Source of the DNA: Limonium bicolor
Lineage: Eukaryota > Streptophyta > Magnoliopsida > Caryophyllales > Plumbaginaceae
NCBI GenBank assembly: GCA_023374045.1
Contig: CM041778.1
Span: forward strand, 292,493,533 to 292,557,532
Direction: 5' to 3'
DNA: 64,000 bases
Position 1 is the first letter of the stretch. Each line of letters starts with the position of its first letter. Under the pieces are notes generated by a model that ran no database searches, was not told where the DNA came from, and saw only the letters and a program-made list of their open reading frames with translations. This document shows positions 1 to 12,700 of the stretch, one piece after another. The position numbers and the translations under genes are program-made.

Positions 1-629
1 GAAATGAAGTGTATGTATGTATGCTTGCGTAAGTATTATTGTACTGTGTATAAGAGCATGTATGCATGTATGTTTGAATGAAAATGAACTGCATGTATTC
101 GACCAAGTGGTCGGCGTACCCTCACTAGTACGTGGGGTATGCGGTTATCATGCGCAGCGAAAGCTGACCCCCTAGGGGAACGTTTTTAGTGTGGCAGGTA
201 CCCGGAGCGGATGTGGTCAAGGTAAGAGACCGGCGGCACACCCTTGTACTTTAGAAAGTAAGTAATTGTGAGGGGTAGATGTAGGCTCTTAGGCTAAGAG
301 TATGTATGAACTTGGAAGAGATATTATAATTGTATAAGGATCCTAGTAGACTCGGTTAAGTATATTGTATTGTATGAATTATGGAGGAGTAAGTATTGAA
401 TGGAGCATTGTGTATTTGATTGATGAATGGAGTATGTATTATAGATGTGTAATACTCGGGATTCCGGTCCATCAGACCGATGTTGTATGTAGTAGCAGTA
501 GCCTTGTTAGTCACGTGGGTGACTAACGGCATTGTATCACCCCCATTATGTAAGTATGTATCCGCTGCGTGTATCTGATGTGTAAGGAGATTGGACGGTA
601 AGCACAACATTAATGGTAGGGGTGTTACA
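1..629 (+). mobile_element. 3' end of a gypsy LTR (cut by window start), probably a nested solo LTR
   Basis: The stretch ends in GGGGTGTTACA at 629, the usual 3' LTR end of this family. It shares blocks with the 3' end of element B's LTR (27375-28067): the GGGGTATGCGGTTATCAT block near 135, a CTGACCCCC block near 164, and a TCAGACCGA block near 470. No primer site follows it, and the sequence continues into another LTR (630-2647). The simplest reading is a solo or truncated LTR inserted in element A's LTR. The 5 bp after it (GTAAG) would be the right TSD, but the left side lies outside the window. No coding is seen; the 84-codon minus frame here is a chance opening. Confidence 0.6.
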
Positions 630-2647
630 GTAAGTATTGGAATTTAAATAATTATAGGTCCTATGTGGATATTTGGAGGAGTTAGAAAAAGAATTTTGAT
701 TAAAGGGATTATGGAATTAAAACTTTGGGTTAAATAGTTATAAGGAATTTAATTGTAACTACTTGATATTACTTGTGGATAATTGGTAATTAATAAGAGT
801 TATGGGAATAATATTTCCATGCGTGACATGTAAATATAATTTGAGAAGTTATATAGATGTTATGTCATTTAGACAATTATAAACATGTAACATAAATAAT
901 AAATGTATATATATACATTAAAGGATTTAAAAATAATAAATCAAAAGAAATAACATAAAATGTTATACATAAAATCATAAGGTAGTTAAAAGAAATTACC
1001 ACACAATATAAGTCTTATAATTAAGACTACATGATTTAAAAAGTATATAAATACCCTAAACATAAAATAAGGTTAAGAGGTTAAAGGAACTACCTAAGCG
1101 TAAAGAAATAACCTCACATGAAATAACGAGAATACGTAACTGCCAAATAATACAGCAAATACTCATACGAGAGTAACTCAATTAACACTCTTAGTTAAAT
1201 CTGTTATAGCATTATATTCGACCAGACGTTGACCGGGAATTTAGTCAAGTATAATCTACGGTGAACGGTATGGATCCTTGCAGTCTGTTTGCTAACGGGT
1301 TACACCGGCTTATGTGCTATCTGTTGTGTGAAATAACGACCAAGATAATTGCTGTAAAATGCTGCACTCACGGTTGTGTATCGTTGTGACTATTCTATGC
1401 ATTGTTGTGTTATTTTATGTGCGCGAACGATGCTAACTATAACGTGTATGTGCCACGCATACAACTCTACATTACGAGTGGATTAAATATCCGTGTGATA
1501 TTACATCAAGAACTTGTACTCAGGTTTCTCACTAACTTACCTTGTAAACAAACGTCATTATCCTTAAACGTGGTAACCGACAAAACACATTAGTGTTCTT
1601 GTTTAACGTCCTTGTGTGACACCTAACATATTCTACGCTACGAGAAGCGAGGAGCCCAGAAGAATTTCTCTAGCCATGCATGCAAATCTTGGGAGCCATA
1701 TCTGCATCAAATCATCTTCCAACTAAATGTACGTCGCGACAGTGGTGGGAGAATACTACATTCTCCCATTGGGCTAAGTACCCGTATTATCATGTGGTGG
1801 GAGAATACTACATTCTCTCGTTGGGCTAAATACCCACTTTTACTTGTTGTGGAAGAATAGCATGTTATCCCGTTGGGCTAAATACCCGTATACTTACAAT
1901 AAGAGGCAGTTACATTAATCTCGGTGGGACCGATTCCCGGTTCCCCATGAAAATTCACAAGAGTCCCATTCTCGCCTGAAGAGTTTAATCATACCTTTCG
2001 AACTCGATTAAATTATACCGAGTTAAATGATATAACAAATAAGAGAATTGATGGTCCCATTGTGTGGATTATTCCCAAATGATTAAGTGAAGCATATTAC
2101 GATAATAGAATAGAACACTGACTCGACTCATGGCGTCTTGTTTTTGTATGGGGTGTTATCTTCTTGATTGCATTGCTTGTGTTGTGTATGCTGTCGTGTT
2201 TACTGTTATTTTATATTGATCATGTAAATAAACTGCATGTTAACGACCAAATTAGTCGTATGTGGCCCGGTAGTTTGTGGGCTGCACGTTTTCATACCAG
2301 CGTAGTTTGCTGAGACCGTTTGGGCACCCCCATTCCAGGTAACGGATGCTGAGGAGACCCGACCGAGAGTAGGCGGGGTAGATTTAGGTACAGGGAAAAC
2401 TTTTGCTTTTCCTCATACTCGTTTTCGTATATGGAAATTCCATCTAGACTTTTGTGTATTCCAGAATCTTAGAACTCGATATGTTGGTATTTTGGATGTG
2501 TAATTTAAGAGTGGGGTTACTCGGTATGTATTCTGCTAGTCAGACCATTACCTTGGAGTTTAATTAATTTGTAATTCCGCTACGATATTATTTATGATGG
2601 GCGTTAGTAATCTTCTTTAATTATGAATTAGTGGTCGGGGTGTTACA
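630..2647 (+). mobile_element. LTR of element A (outermost gypsy), 3' portion
   Basis: AT-rich non-coding sequence ending in GGGGTGTTACA at 2647. Five bases later comes an initiator-tRNA-Met primer site and then gag, so this is the 5' LTR of a + strand gypsy element. Its start is not visible: it lies left of the window or is hidden by the LTR piece at 1-629. It shares scattered blocks with B's LTR (the CGACCAA..AGTCG block near 2240, the AGTCAGACC block near 2538) but is strongly diverged, so A is a relative of B rather than a copy. No coding sequence is seen. Confidence 0.6.
1742..1895 (+). repeat. three-copy tandem repeat with hairpin in A's LTR
   Basis: Three diverged copies of a roughly 53-bp unit, each starting GTGG(G/A)AGAATA and ending GGGCTAA(G/A)TACCC. 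The first copy can fold into a 9-bp stem (TGGGAGAAT with ATTCTCCCA, loop ACTAC). Copies two and three have decayed stems. Confidence 0.7.
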
Positions 2648-2652
2648 AAAAG

Positions 2653-2680
2653 TGGTATCAGAGCGTAGTAACGCTCTGAT
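2653..2680 (+). promoter_or_regulatory. primer binding site of element A inside a 10-bp stem-loop
   Basis: TGGTATCAGAGC (2653-2664) matches the 3' end of initiator tRNA-Met, the usual primer of plant gypsy chromoviruses and copia elements. The primer site continues into a perfect stem: ATCAGAGCGT (2657-2666) pairs with ACGCTCTGAT (2671-2680) around the loop AGTA. The same fold is present in B and D with compensating changes. Confidence 0.85.
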
Positions 2681-2709
2681 TGCCAAATACTGCCGAGTTT
2701 AGGATTTCC

Positions 2710-2764
2710 AAACCTTGGGTTTAAGGGTTGAGTGATAGTGGAAAGGAATACGCTAATTAGCGTA
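2710..2764 (+). promoter_or_regulatory. palindromes in the gag leader of element A
   Basis: Two inverted repeats lie between the primer site and gag. AAACC (2710-2714) and GGTTT (2718-2722) form a 5-bp stem. TACGCTAATTAGCGTA (2749-2764) is a perfect 16-bp palindrome. Element B has palindromes of different sequence at the matching leader positions (28144-28157 and 28184-28199). Self-complementary leader loops often serve genome dimerisation or packaging in retroelements; that role here is inference. Confidence 0.6.
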
Positions 2765-2897
2765 AGTAGTTAGGATCATGCAGATAACAGTAAACTGTAC
2801 TGAGATTCGTACAACGTTAAGTTTTATGACATGGAGCTTGACAGTGGACAACATTATGCAGATGTCTACGTGAGGCTGAGGCAGGGGCCGAGACTAG

Positions 2898-3163
2898 ATG
2901 ACAGACAACCCCATTCGACTACAGGACATTGCCGCTGTGGTCGCTGCGTCGTTAGCTCAGGCTGGAGTGACACAGGGCGAAGGGGCACAGGCACAACCTC
3001 CACCGCCACCTAGAGAGTGGGACTGGCTGAAGAAGCTCACCGACCTGAAGCCAGCACTGTTTAGGGGAGAGACAGATCCAACATACTTAGAGACATACAT
3101 CTTGGAGAAAGTTAGGCTGGCGTCGTTCCACTTAAAGGACGCAGCCCGGGACTAGTGGAACAT
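2898..3163 (+). pseudogene. gag of element A, 5' fragment
   Basis: This is the N-terminal part of a Ty3/gypsy capsid (Gag) protein, which would form the virus-like particle. It starts at ATG 2898 and reads an Ala/Gln-rich head, a proline run, then a capsid-start block (WLKKLTDLKPALFRGETDP) also recognisable in B's gag (28294 on). A TAG at 3153-3155 replaces what should be a tryptophan in the conserved DxxW region (a TGG-to-TAG change). Eight bases later the gene is cut by insertion of element B; gag resumes at 58636. This copy cannot make Gag. Confidence 0.85.
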
Positions 3164-4162
3164 TGAAATACCCCATAATTAAAAACAGTGATTAATTAGG
3201 CTAATTATATTTTTAAAGGCTTAATTACACTTAAATAAATACAAGGGAACAAATCCCGAAGAAAACGGACCTTTAAAATGGGTTAAAAGCATAAACGAAC
3301 CTTAAAGCGCGCTTTTCGAGGAAACCGGGAAAACGTGACTTTAAGCGGGTCAAATAGACTCGTAATAATTTTGGTCAACTAAATAGTCACTAACAAATAT
3401 TAGTGGAGCTTTAGAACCAATAAAATTAATAAAACGAGAAAATTCCGGAAAACGGGTACCGGTTAGTAAAAACTGTAACAACCGGGAAGTTGTGGGGTAA
3501 GAATGCAAATAAACAAAGTTAGTGTGTCCACTTTGCAAATAAAAATAAAATTTGAGTGTGTGTGGGTGTGTGGGATCGGCAGCCTCCCTCTCTCACTCTC
3601 CTTAATTCCTCTCTTATACATATAAAGACAAAACAATAAAGAAGAGAAAAGAAAACAAGTACAAAAGTAAAAATAGAAACTCTCTCTCCTCTAGCAACCC
3701 TCACTCACGATTTGTCCCCCCCTCCTTCTCTATTTTCTCCATTCTCTTCTTCCTCCTGCGATGGATATGGAGTTTTGAAGAAACCCACTTAACTGCCATC
3801 TTCTCTCCTCTCTTTGAGTACTCAAACCTCCTCCAAATCCAATAAAAATTACACCATTAGAATCCCCTTGCAAAGGAGAACACTTTCCTCTTTCCAAAAA
3901 TCCAAAAGCTTCATTTTCGATTTTATGGGTATTCTCCATTTGAAGATTCAAGTCCACCATTAGAAGCACCTTCACCTCCTTATCATCTTGAGGTAAAAAG
4001 AAGTTCGAAAATCCATCATTTCTAGCCCTTGTATGCATTATAAGAAATTTCAGATTTTGAATGTCTTGCTCCTCTTTGTTCCAGCCGTTTTTGGCTCTTT
4101 TGTTGGGCTAGGAATATTATCCTCTTGCTAGTCAAGAACTTCATCCATTCATAAGAAGGTAA

Positions 4163-7100
4163 TGTGGAGGGTGATTTTTCGGTATGAGGGGGGATCTATC
4201 TAAATATGGTCCTAGCTGAGAAGTCTAGATCCTAGAATTGCCATTCTGTGGAGGGTGAAAACCCGTTATTCATGGCAGCCCTCAAATACCTACTACATCG
4301 TCCGTCTTTCCCATAAAGCATAAAGGAAGTGCCAATGAACACTACACCCACTCTCAATGGGCCCCACGCGGACTTATGCCTCTATTAGGCGGAATTGACT
4401 AGAGTCGCCACCTAGTTTGACCTATGATAACTAGGAAGGAAGAGAAGGAGGGTTCTAAGAACCGTTGGTTGACTCTGAATTTATTGCCTGTGGATGGGGC
4501 TTATCCGGTCATACTAGAGATTCTATGTGGGTTCGCACCGGGTTACACCCCTTGGAAGTGGCAACGACCACGACTTCGGATTGGTGCCCGAGGAAACCTC
4601 GGTCTCCGATTGTCAGGATTGTCTTCTTTCAAAACCTTATTAAAGAGATTCAATTAAAAGCCAAGGATAGGATTAGGATGAGAAGAGAGAGAGAGTGAGT
4701 GAGGCGAGCTTTTCTGCCAAGCCAGCGCCTAGAAGAGGGAATTGAGGAATTTAGAAGAGTATGAAATGAAGATTTGGGAAATGTCTGAGCTTGAGTGAAT
4801 AGACAAGATTTAGAGTTTGATGGTTTAAAGTCTGTGGGAGCCGAAGAAGGTTTGAGCGTTTTGCAAGGTACGAGAGCCACCTTAGAGGGGGAAAGGGGTT
4901 TTTTGTTTGGAATGGGGTCGCACCCTGTGTGGGTTGCCTACGTACTCAACTCCCTGTTGAGATCAGACCTTACGTATTTCACGGTTTTGGGTTTTTGAAG
5001 ATTTCGGTGTTTGTGGAGTTTGAAGATATTTGAGGTGTTTGAGATTTGTAAGGGTTCGGAGTTTCGGGTTTGGGAGGTTAGTCTGTGAGACGCTCGGGTC
5101 TGTGAGACGTTTGAAACTTTGAGATGTCGAAGTCTGTGAGACGCTCGGATCTGTGTGACGCTCGGGTCTGTGAGATGCTCAGGTCTGTGAGAAATTCGAA
5201 TCATTGGAATAACAAAGTCCGTGAGACAATCGGGTCTGTGAGACATTCGAATGTGCGAGGGTAATTGGATTTTGAGGGATGATTTGAGTCCATGAAGTTG
5301 GGAGTCATTTGGGATTGAAATGAATTTATTGAATCGGAATTTGAAATGGGTTTTCGAAGTGAATGAATTTTTGAATTGAGTTGAGATTGGATGAAGTTTG
5401 AATGAATTGGAATTGAATGAATTTGAATTTGAATGAGTTTGGAATTGAATTGAATTGAATTTGAATGAGTTTGGAATTGAATTGAGTTGAATTTGAATGA
5501 GTTTGGAATTGAATTGAGTTGAATTTGAATGAGTTGGAATTAAATTTGGGTTGGGGTTGGAAAACGGGCCGGGTCAAAGTTAGACCGAGTCAAAATGGGA
5601 TCAAGTCAAAGTTAGGTCAAGGTCGAACTTGGGCTGGTGAAAGTTGGGTCAAGGTCAAGTTTGGGCTGGTCAAAGTTGGACCAGGTTAGAGTTGGGTCCA
5701 AGTCAAAGTTCGGATTGGTCAAAGTTGGTCAAGGTCAAAGTGAGTCTAGGTCGAAGTAGGTCAAGGTCAAAGTGGGTCAAGGTCAAAGTTGAGGTCAAAA
5801 TTGGGCTTCTGGGCCGAAATGGACTTTGTTTGGGTTTTTGGGCCGAAATGGACTTTGTTTGGGCTTTTGGGCCAAAGTGGACTTTGTTTGGGCTTTTGGG
5901 CTTGATGGGCTGAAATGGGCTTGATGGGCTGAAATTGGCTTTTGGGCCTGATGGGTTTTTTTATTTGGGTTGAAGTGGCCTTTTTATTTGTGGGCTGAAA
6001 TGGACCTCATTGACTTTGGGCCAAGGTTAGTTTTTGAGTTGGGCTGAAGATTGTTTATGGGTTGATCTCGGGTTTTTGGGCCTGGTTTTATAGAATGGGC
6101 TAATTTCGGACTTGAGACTTTGGAAATGAATTGCTCTTCACTTTTTTTATATACATAATTTTAGATGTGTGTTTTAAGGTTTAGGGGGTGTCACCTTGAC
6201 CAAGAAGGACATATGACCCACTAAGTGCCAAGGGACTCCCACTATCCTAATGGCTTGGACCTAAGGGCATAACTAGGGCTTAGGTAGTAAAGTTTTGTAC
6301 AATGAAATAGAACAAATTTTGCAATGAGGCTGGATATACAATATATACACATATAACACAGAGACAATCATATCAAAATCACTGAAGACACGACGATTGA
6401 TCAGATCAAATAATAATAACAACCGACTGAATAAACAAATATATTCACAGTTATTTCAAGTGATGTATACATGGGATAAAATTTGAAAGCTATCTAGATG
6501 ATAAATCATAATTATTCAAATCTAAAACTCTCAAAAAGTAACAAGCTGAGTCCTAGTGTATGGGTTGCTAACCAATTATTAGTCTTATGCTATTTATTAT
6601 CTCTCAATAGGCAATCAAAGGTTGCAAGCAAGAGAATAATGTAAAGGTCATGGGAAGAAGTCATAAGAATGAGAACTGATACAAATACAAATAAGAACTT
6701 CAAATCTAAAGCTGCTATGGGGGGTCGCATTGACGCCGCCTCACTTGAGCTGATAGGATCAGCAAGAAGTGCACCGACCATTTTCTGAAGACTGGGGAAA
6801 TACCCAAGTAGTTCGAGCCAAAATGCTGCTTTCCTAGTCTTAGCAGTTTCCAGTTCCTCAATCCACAATGCACATGTCATAGAACACAGACAAAGAAACA
6901 CGGGATAAGTTAATAATGAAATGTAAGAGGATTGGGGTGTGTGCAATGGGATCATTCGGCCCCTCTCAATGGGAGGAAAGGGGGCAATTTAATCATCTCC
7001 CACGCCCCAACCGAGAACATAGAAAAGAGTTTCAAGCTGCCAACAAATGCTAAGGATTGTGAGATAAATTAAGCATTGGGGTTGCTACCCAAATTAGTTC

Positions 7101-9689
7101 ATCATCTTAGATTATGACTCAAACCGAAGTGTAGTATCGAAGAAGTGGGGTTGTGAGTCATGTGGGATCATACCTAGAAGGGTTTATATCATTTCCTCTA
7201 AGATGATAGAATTAATAAGGACATCCAGCCACTAAATGATTTATCATAACAATCATAATATTCGGGCAACTATCACTCTATTCATGTTCTCATCTAAGCG
7301 CAAGGAACAAGTTACATGCTAGTATCAAATCAGTTTCCAAACCAAATCAATGCGCAAGGGACAATTAAGTATCAAAGGCAGTTGAATTAATAGTAACAAA
7401 AGAGGTAAAGATCGAAATTTCCAAACCCATGACCGAGAATCAAGCCCAAAACGCATCAGCAAGATCAATTCGTATGGTTCCCATGTCAACATCCAAATTT
7501 AGCGAGTAGCCTTAGTCAAAGTCCAGCCCACATCATCCAAACATGTGTACCTCAGTGAAGAGCAAAGCAAAGTGGTAGTGAGCAGATCAAATCGAATAAC
7601 AAACAGTAATCAGCAAAGCATTGAATCAAATTCACGATTGATATTTTATGAGCGATGGGGCAATTGGATTTCCAAAAGCAATGCGATTCCCAAACCAACA
7701 TTAGTGCGCAAAAGGGCAAGGAAACAGTGCTGGGAGTAATATGATTTCCAGTTCAAATAACTTGCCGAACCCAATGTCACTCTAAACCACACAAACCCGG
7801 CTCAGGTACACTCAATTGCCTACGTACTTCGGTCAAAGAACAAAACCAAAGAGTAAATAAAATAGCGCAAGGTACAAAACCGACTGGAAATATTTGTGGA
7901 TTTTTTATTATACAGCAACACGGCGGGGTCAAATACCAGGAGCAAAGATTGGCAAACACGAAGATGTCGGTAAGAAACCCCAGATGATATAAAGAACACA
8001 TGGGCAACCAATTTACTGATAGCCAAAATGGGGTGGATGCTCAAATGATAGCAAGTTCAAATTCTTAGCAATAGTTAAGTGAATCAGACCGGTCTGATGT
8101 CACAATCAATTCGGGTGTTACAAGCTGGATTTGACACTAACTAATCAAAATCATTAAGGTATAATCAGTGGGTGATTAAGCAATATGTTGACATCGATGT
8201 TTCGAACATATACATATATCAAAGTTCAGAGATCGATCCAAATCAATGCGCACACTATCTTTCGATTCCTCTGGAACATCATCAAACCGACATTCAGAAA
8301 TAAAGAAGTAGACAATTTGAGATAGACCAATACATCAAATACGAAACACAGCAGGTTTAAGCTACAACTGAAACAAGTAATGTGAGTCTGAGAGTCGTTC
8401 AGAGTGGTCAAGAATGGAGCGCAAGTTGCACAGAAAATACACTCTGCTAGAATCAAGCAAGTTAGGGAGATAAATTCAAGATATCCATCCTGCGAAACAG
8501 ATATATATAGACAAAACTGGTGCTGAAAATTAGGGTTACACAATACCGACCAAACATCATGAACACCACCACTTGAGGTGATGGAAGTTGGAGACGGCCG
8601 AGAAATTTGACCGCGAGCTGGGGTTATGCTCACACCGAGAAGCATCAAAGGGAAATATCGGTGACAAAATGGGAGAAACTTCCACCGCTGCAGCCAGGGT
8701 CGATGGCCACTACCGGCTAAAACGCGATTTTGGTCCTCCTTAGTCTGATTCGCAGCTCGGAAGCCAAGGAAGGAGGAGGCAGCCAATAGCGAGAGGAGAA
8801 TCGAGGGAGATTGGCGTTGCGAGATGAGTAAGGTGGTTGTTCATAATCGTGGAGAACTGAGGTCGACCAGAAGAATGGAACGCCATGTCGGGATTTCTGA
8901 GCGAAGAGGTAGAGAAATCAGAGGAGAAGAGTGTCAAAGAGATCAAAGTGAGCCGCCAGAATTGAAGCAGTCAAGGAAACTTTCTGAATTCGACTGATAG
9001 GAGGAAGTTTTTTGCATTCGATTTTTGAGGTTCTGAAGAGATTGACCGATGGTGAAGAAGAGAGAATTGGGGAGACGGCTGGATTTCGCAGGGGAAGAAG
9101 AAGGAGTTGCCTCTGAGTAGATCCCCCAGAACCGAAGAAGATGATGGTGGCCTCCGGTTTTTTGAAAGAAAGGATTAGGGTTTTGTTTGTGTGTGGGTGA
9201 GATTGGTGTGGAGTGGGCTTTGAAGTTTTGATAAGATGGGTTTGGGTTTTAAAGTGGGCTTCCTGAAGCTATGGGCTGAAAATAGGGTGGGTTTAAGGAA
9301 TTGGGCTAGGCCAGATTTCAACCAAGTGTGGATTGAGTTTGAAAGATGAAAATGAGTGTGTATAAATAGAAATGAAAATAAAAATACTAATGCTAATAGT
9401 AGAATAAAATAAAATATAAGAAAAAGTGAATAGATGATTAAAAATAAAATAAAATAAAATAAAATAGTAAAATAAGTGAATAAACAAAAGGGGACGACCT
9501 TGAAACTGGACTGTCGATGGAAATTCATTTTCAAAGAATTGTGTTTTTTTCTGAAATGTTTTGAAAAAGATTATAAAATGATGGTTTCGTCTTAGCACGC
9601 ACGTTAATAGGTTTTGAAAAAAGAAAGGCGACGACCCCTCTTATTATTTCGGAATTTGCTTTATGGGGTGAGAATTTTTGGTGTCTACA
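4163..9689 (-). mobile_element. 3' LTR of element C
   Basis: 5527 bp, nearly identical to 16018-21989. On the + strand it holds: a duplicated LTR end (4163 and 4247), a block of CTGTGAGAC repeats (5080-5246), GAATTTGAATGAG repeats (5330-5550), a GGTCAA-rich stretch (5570-5805), GGGC(T/C)TTTGGGCC-type repeats (5806-6060), then more unique sequence to 9689 with an (AAAAT)5 run at 9441-9465. Openings on the minus strand (6590-6955, 8226-8786) match no family I recognise, and the second is broken in the other LTR. No gene is called. Confidence 0.8.
5077..6060. repeat. compound tandem repeats and W-box array in C's LTR
   Basis: Three simple arrays lie in series. CTGTGAGACGCTCGG-like units occupy 5080-5246. 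GAATTGAATTGAGTTGAATTT-like units occupy 5330-5550. GGTCAA-rich sequence occupies 5570-5805, with 13 GGTCAA and 3 AGTCAA words by eye, i.e. TTGACC/TTGACT W-box cores on the minus strand, which is the element's sense strand. A G-rich GGGC..TTTGGGCC array follows. The same arrays occur in the other LTR (16920-18360). Confidence 0.75.
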
Positions 9690-9703
9690 GATGGCTCCCC
9701 TTG
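9690..9703 (-). other. polypurine tract of element C
   Basis: On the minus strand CAAGGGGAGCCATC directly abuts TGTAGACACC, the LTR start. It is the expected primer for plus-strand DNA synthesis. Confidence 0.7.
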
Positions 9704-12700
9704 ATTCAATTCTGCAAGCCCTTGCAGAATTGGATCAAGGTTGACGGGACGCCAAAAATTCTCACTGCGGTTTATGATCTGTTCTTATGAATGCGGGTGC
9801 ACGGGGACTTATGACGGGCCCCAAATTGCGGTGATTGATGGTATGAGGACTAATGACGGGCCTCAACTAGATCTCGGTGTCTAGCTCTAGGGCTTATGAC
9901 GGGCCTAGAATACGATCAAACAACCTATGCATGAGGACTAATGACGGGCCTCAACTAGATCTCGGTGTCTAGCTCTAGGACTTATGACGGGCCTAGAATG
10001 CAATTGAAAGTACGAGGACTTATGACGGGCCTCAACTAGACCTCTTGACATCTAGCTATAGGACTTGTGACGGTCCTATAATACTTTGATCGAGTTGTAC
10101 GAAACTGTTGTTTTGAGTGGTTGATCGAAGGATGATTTTGATTGTGGATAGATTCGGGATTGGATGTTTTTCGGTTGTTTCCATGAGGGATGTGATAGTC
10201 GAATGCTGTCTGATGATGTCGCCTTTGACTTTGTCAGTGTGGGACTTTTGTTTTGGTTTTGTTTTTGGTGGTCTCGGCCTGATGTGCTCAATGGTTTCGG
10301 GATTTGGTAGGACTCTTGGCTCCAGAGTTCGAGATGGCTCCGGTATGGCCCTTGAGTTTTTTGTTTTGGTTTTGTGATTTTGTAGTCGATTTTCGAAAGG
10401 ATGGTTTTGTGAATGAGTGACTTTGGGGACTTGATGGTTTTGATATGATTGGGTGGCTTCGATATGATCCGAGGGCTCCGGTATGATCGGATGGCTCCGG
10501 CGCGGTCAGATGGCTCCGGTTTGATTTGTGATTCCCTTGTGAGCAACGGCTCTGGGATGGTTGGTGGGTTTTGATTCAGTAGAGATTTTCGGGATGGTTG
10601 GTGGGTTTTGATTCGGATTGAGATTTTCGGGATGGTTGGTGGGTTTCAATTTGTTTTGGATTTTGATTCGAATGGTGGGTTGATGTGATTGGTGGATTGT
10701 GTTGTGGTTGATGCATTTTGATGTGGTTGATAACTTTTTGGTCATGGATGGATGGCTTCGGTCCGGTTATGACTTCGGGATTTCCTCAGGATGGCTTCAG
10801 GGTGGCTCATGATGGCTCGGGGAAGGGCTATGAGATGGCTCCATTGGTGATGGCGAGGAAGAAAGTGGAACTTTTGCCTGTGAAGTGGTTGCACCCTGGG
10901 CGGGCTACCTACGTACTCAATTTCGTATTGAGATCAGACCATACGTAGTTCGAAACTATGTAGGCAGGGCCCTGGTGATGAAATAGATCTGACGTGGATT
11001 TGAGGTGGCTCCCGTATTGTTCTCGGACTGTTAGGATGTTCCCTGTGTAGTTCAAAGGATGGTTTCAATGTCGGATGATGGTTCTGGATATGATGTTTGA
11101 GGAGGCCCGGTAACGCTGGATGGCTCTGGAATACGGCCTCGGATGGCTTTAGCTCGGTTTGATGTAGCTCGAAGATAGCCCAGGATGGCTCCGAGATGGT
11201 TCGATGTAGCTTGATCATGGTCTGGGATGGCTCCAGTTGACATCTTTTGATCTAAAGTTATGCTTCAACAACTGCAACTGAAGCTGACTTTCAGCAAGAC
11301 TAGATGGAGTTCGTACAAGTCGGATGTTGAAAATGAAGTGGTTATGATGCATGCAGATACTAAATGCTAGAAGAGATGCAAAATGCATATGCAGTTTTGA
11401 AACGAAGGTACGATTTTATCTCTATTACTATGAGGTTTACGAATATAAGACATCTTCAGTTCGATCTTGAGTGATTGTTGAGCTTGAATGCATGAATCAC
11501 TTTTCTCTCATGGAGGGACGCGGGTTAATCTCTCGTGAGTATGGTCGTGTGTGCTAATGTCGTGATGATGCTCTCAATGCTCGGCGCAGTATTTTCCTTA
11601 GAATTTCTTTCGAGGTTCTGGACTTTCCGATCCTTACAAACTCCTCACCTATGAAGGGATAGGCTGTTTATGTGTGGTGCTTTAATCAAAGAGTTGCTCG
11701 CACTCTGAAGACCTTGTGAGATAAGGTCACACTCATTCGCTCATGGTCCCTTTGGAAAGACGGGACATGTTGATGACAAGTACGAAACTTATGATTCATG
11801 TTTCAGATCTGATACTTTCAGTAAACGCTCATCAACTAACGAGTCAGAGGTCTTTTATTGGGTTATAATGGGGCTGAGGGGTATGATGTATGTCACATGG
11901 GACTGGAGGGTTTATTTGGGAATTGTGGAGCTTTTGTGCAATATAGGATATGTTTCGCCTTCGCCATGGGTGGAATGGTTAGACGGGTTTTGATAACCCC
12001 TTATCGGTTTCTTCGGGACATCATTGGTCCTTTTGGTTTGGATTTCTCCTTCTTGCTTCTTCTGGTGTACGGTTTGAACCTTCTTCTCATTTTTGTTTTT
12101 TGAAGTTGCATTTGGCTCATCAACTTTCTCAAGCATTTTTTTGTATTTTGGCTTTCAGCTTCAGAGTTGCATTGACTCCTCGATCTTCTTGAACATTTTT
12201 GGTGTTCTTTTCCGGTGTTTGGCTTTGGAGTTGCATTGACTCACTGATTTCTTCGAACAATTTATTTGTTGTTTTTGTGAAAGATGGTGGGGGAGAGACC
12301 ATGGCTCCGGCTCCTTTGAGATCCTCTATGGCAAGGGTGAGTAAATATGTGTATGTGAGTTGGCATGTTGTGGAGTTCGCAGAAAAAGGTTTATCGTGAA
12401 AGGCTTAGCGGGGCTCACTAAGGGATTATGTACAGGGCAGTCAAAGCTTTTTGGTTTTGTGGAGATTTTTATTCCTAAGTGCCTCGTCATTCTCATTAGT
12501 CAATGATTGTTTTCTTACTATTCTCAGATCTTTGCATGAATCATAGTTCATATCTTGTTTATCAACACTGACCTCTCTATGTATTGTGCCTCTCCATGTG
12601 CTGAAGGAATGCACATGTCGCTCGTGGTTTTACCTCCATTGGATCTCTCTATCTGCCCTCCTCACTCAAAGGATTGTCCAGTACTCTCATTTGAAATTCA

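Noticed and set aside
5326..5577. Phe/Asn/Gln-rich minus-strand frame
   Set aside because: Translation of GAATTTGAATGAG simple repeats.
6590..6955. 121-codon minus-strand frame present in both LTRs of C
   Set aside because: Conserved only because the LTRs are recent copies; no family resemblance or start context that supports a gene.
8226..8786. 186-codon minus-strand frame in C's LTR
   Set aside because: Broken by small indels in the other LTR (20750-21073 only) and not recognised.
10076..10546. 156-codon minus-strand frame in C's core
   Set aside because: Low-complexity translation of GGCTCCGG-like repeats; no gag or pol motif.
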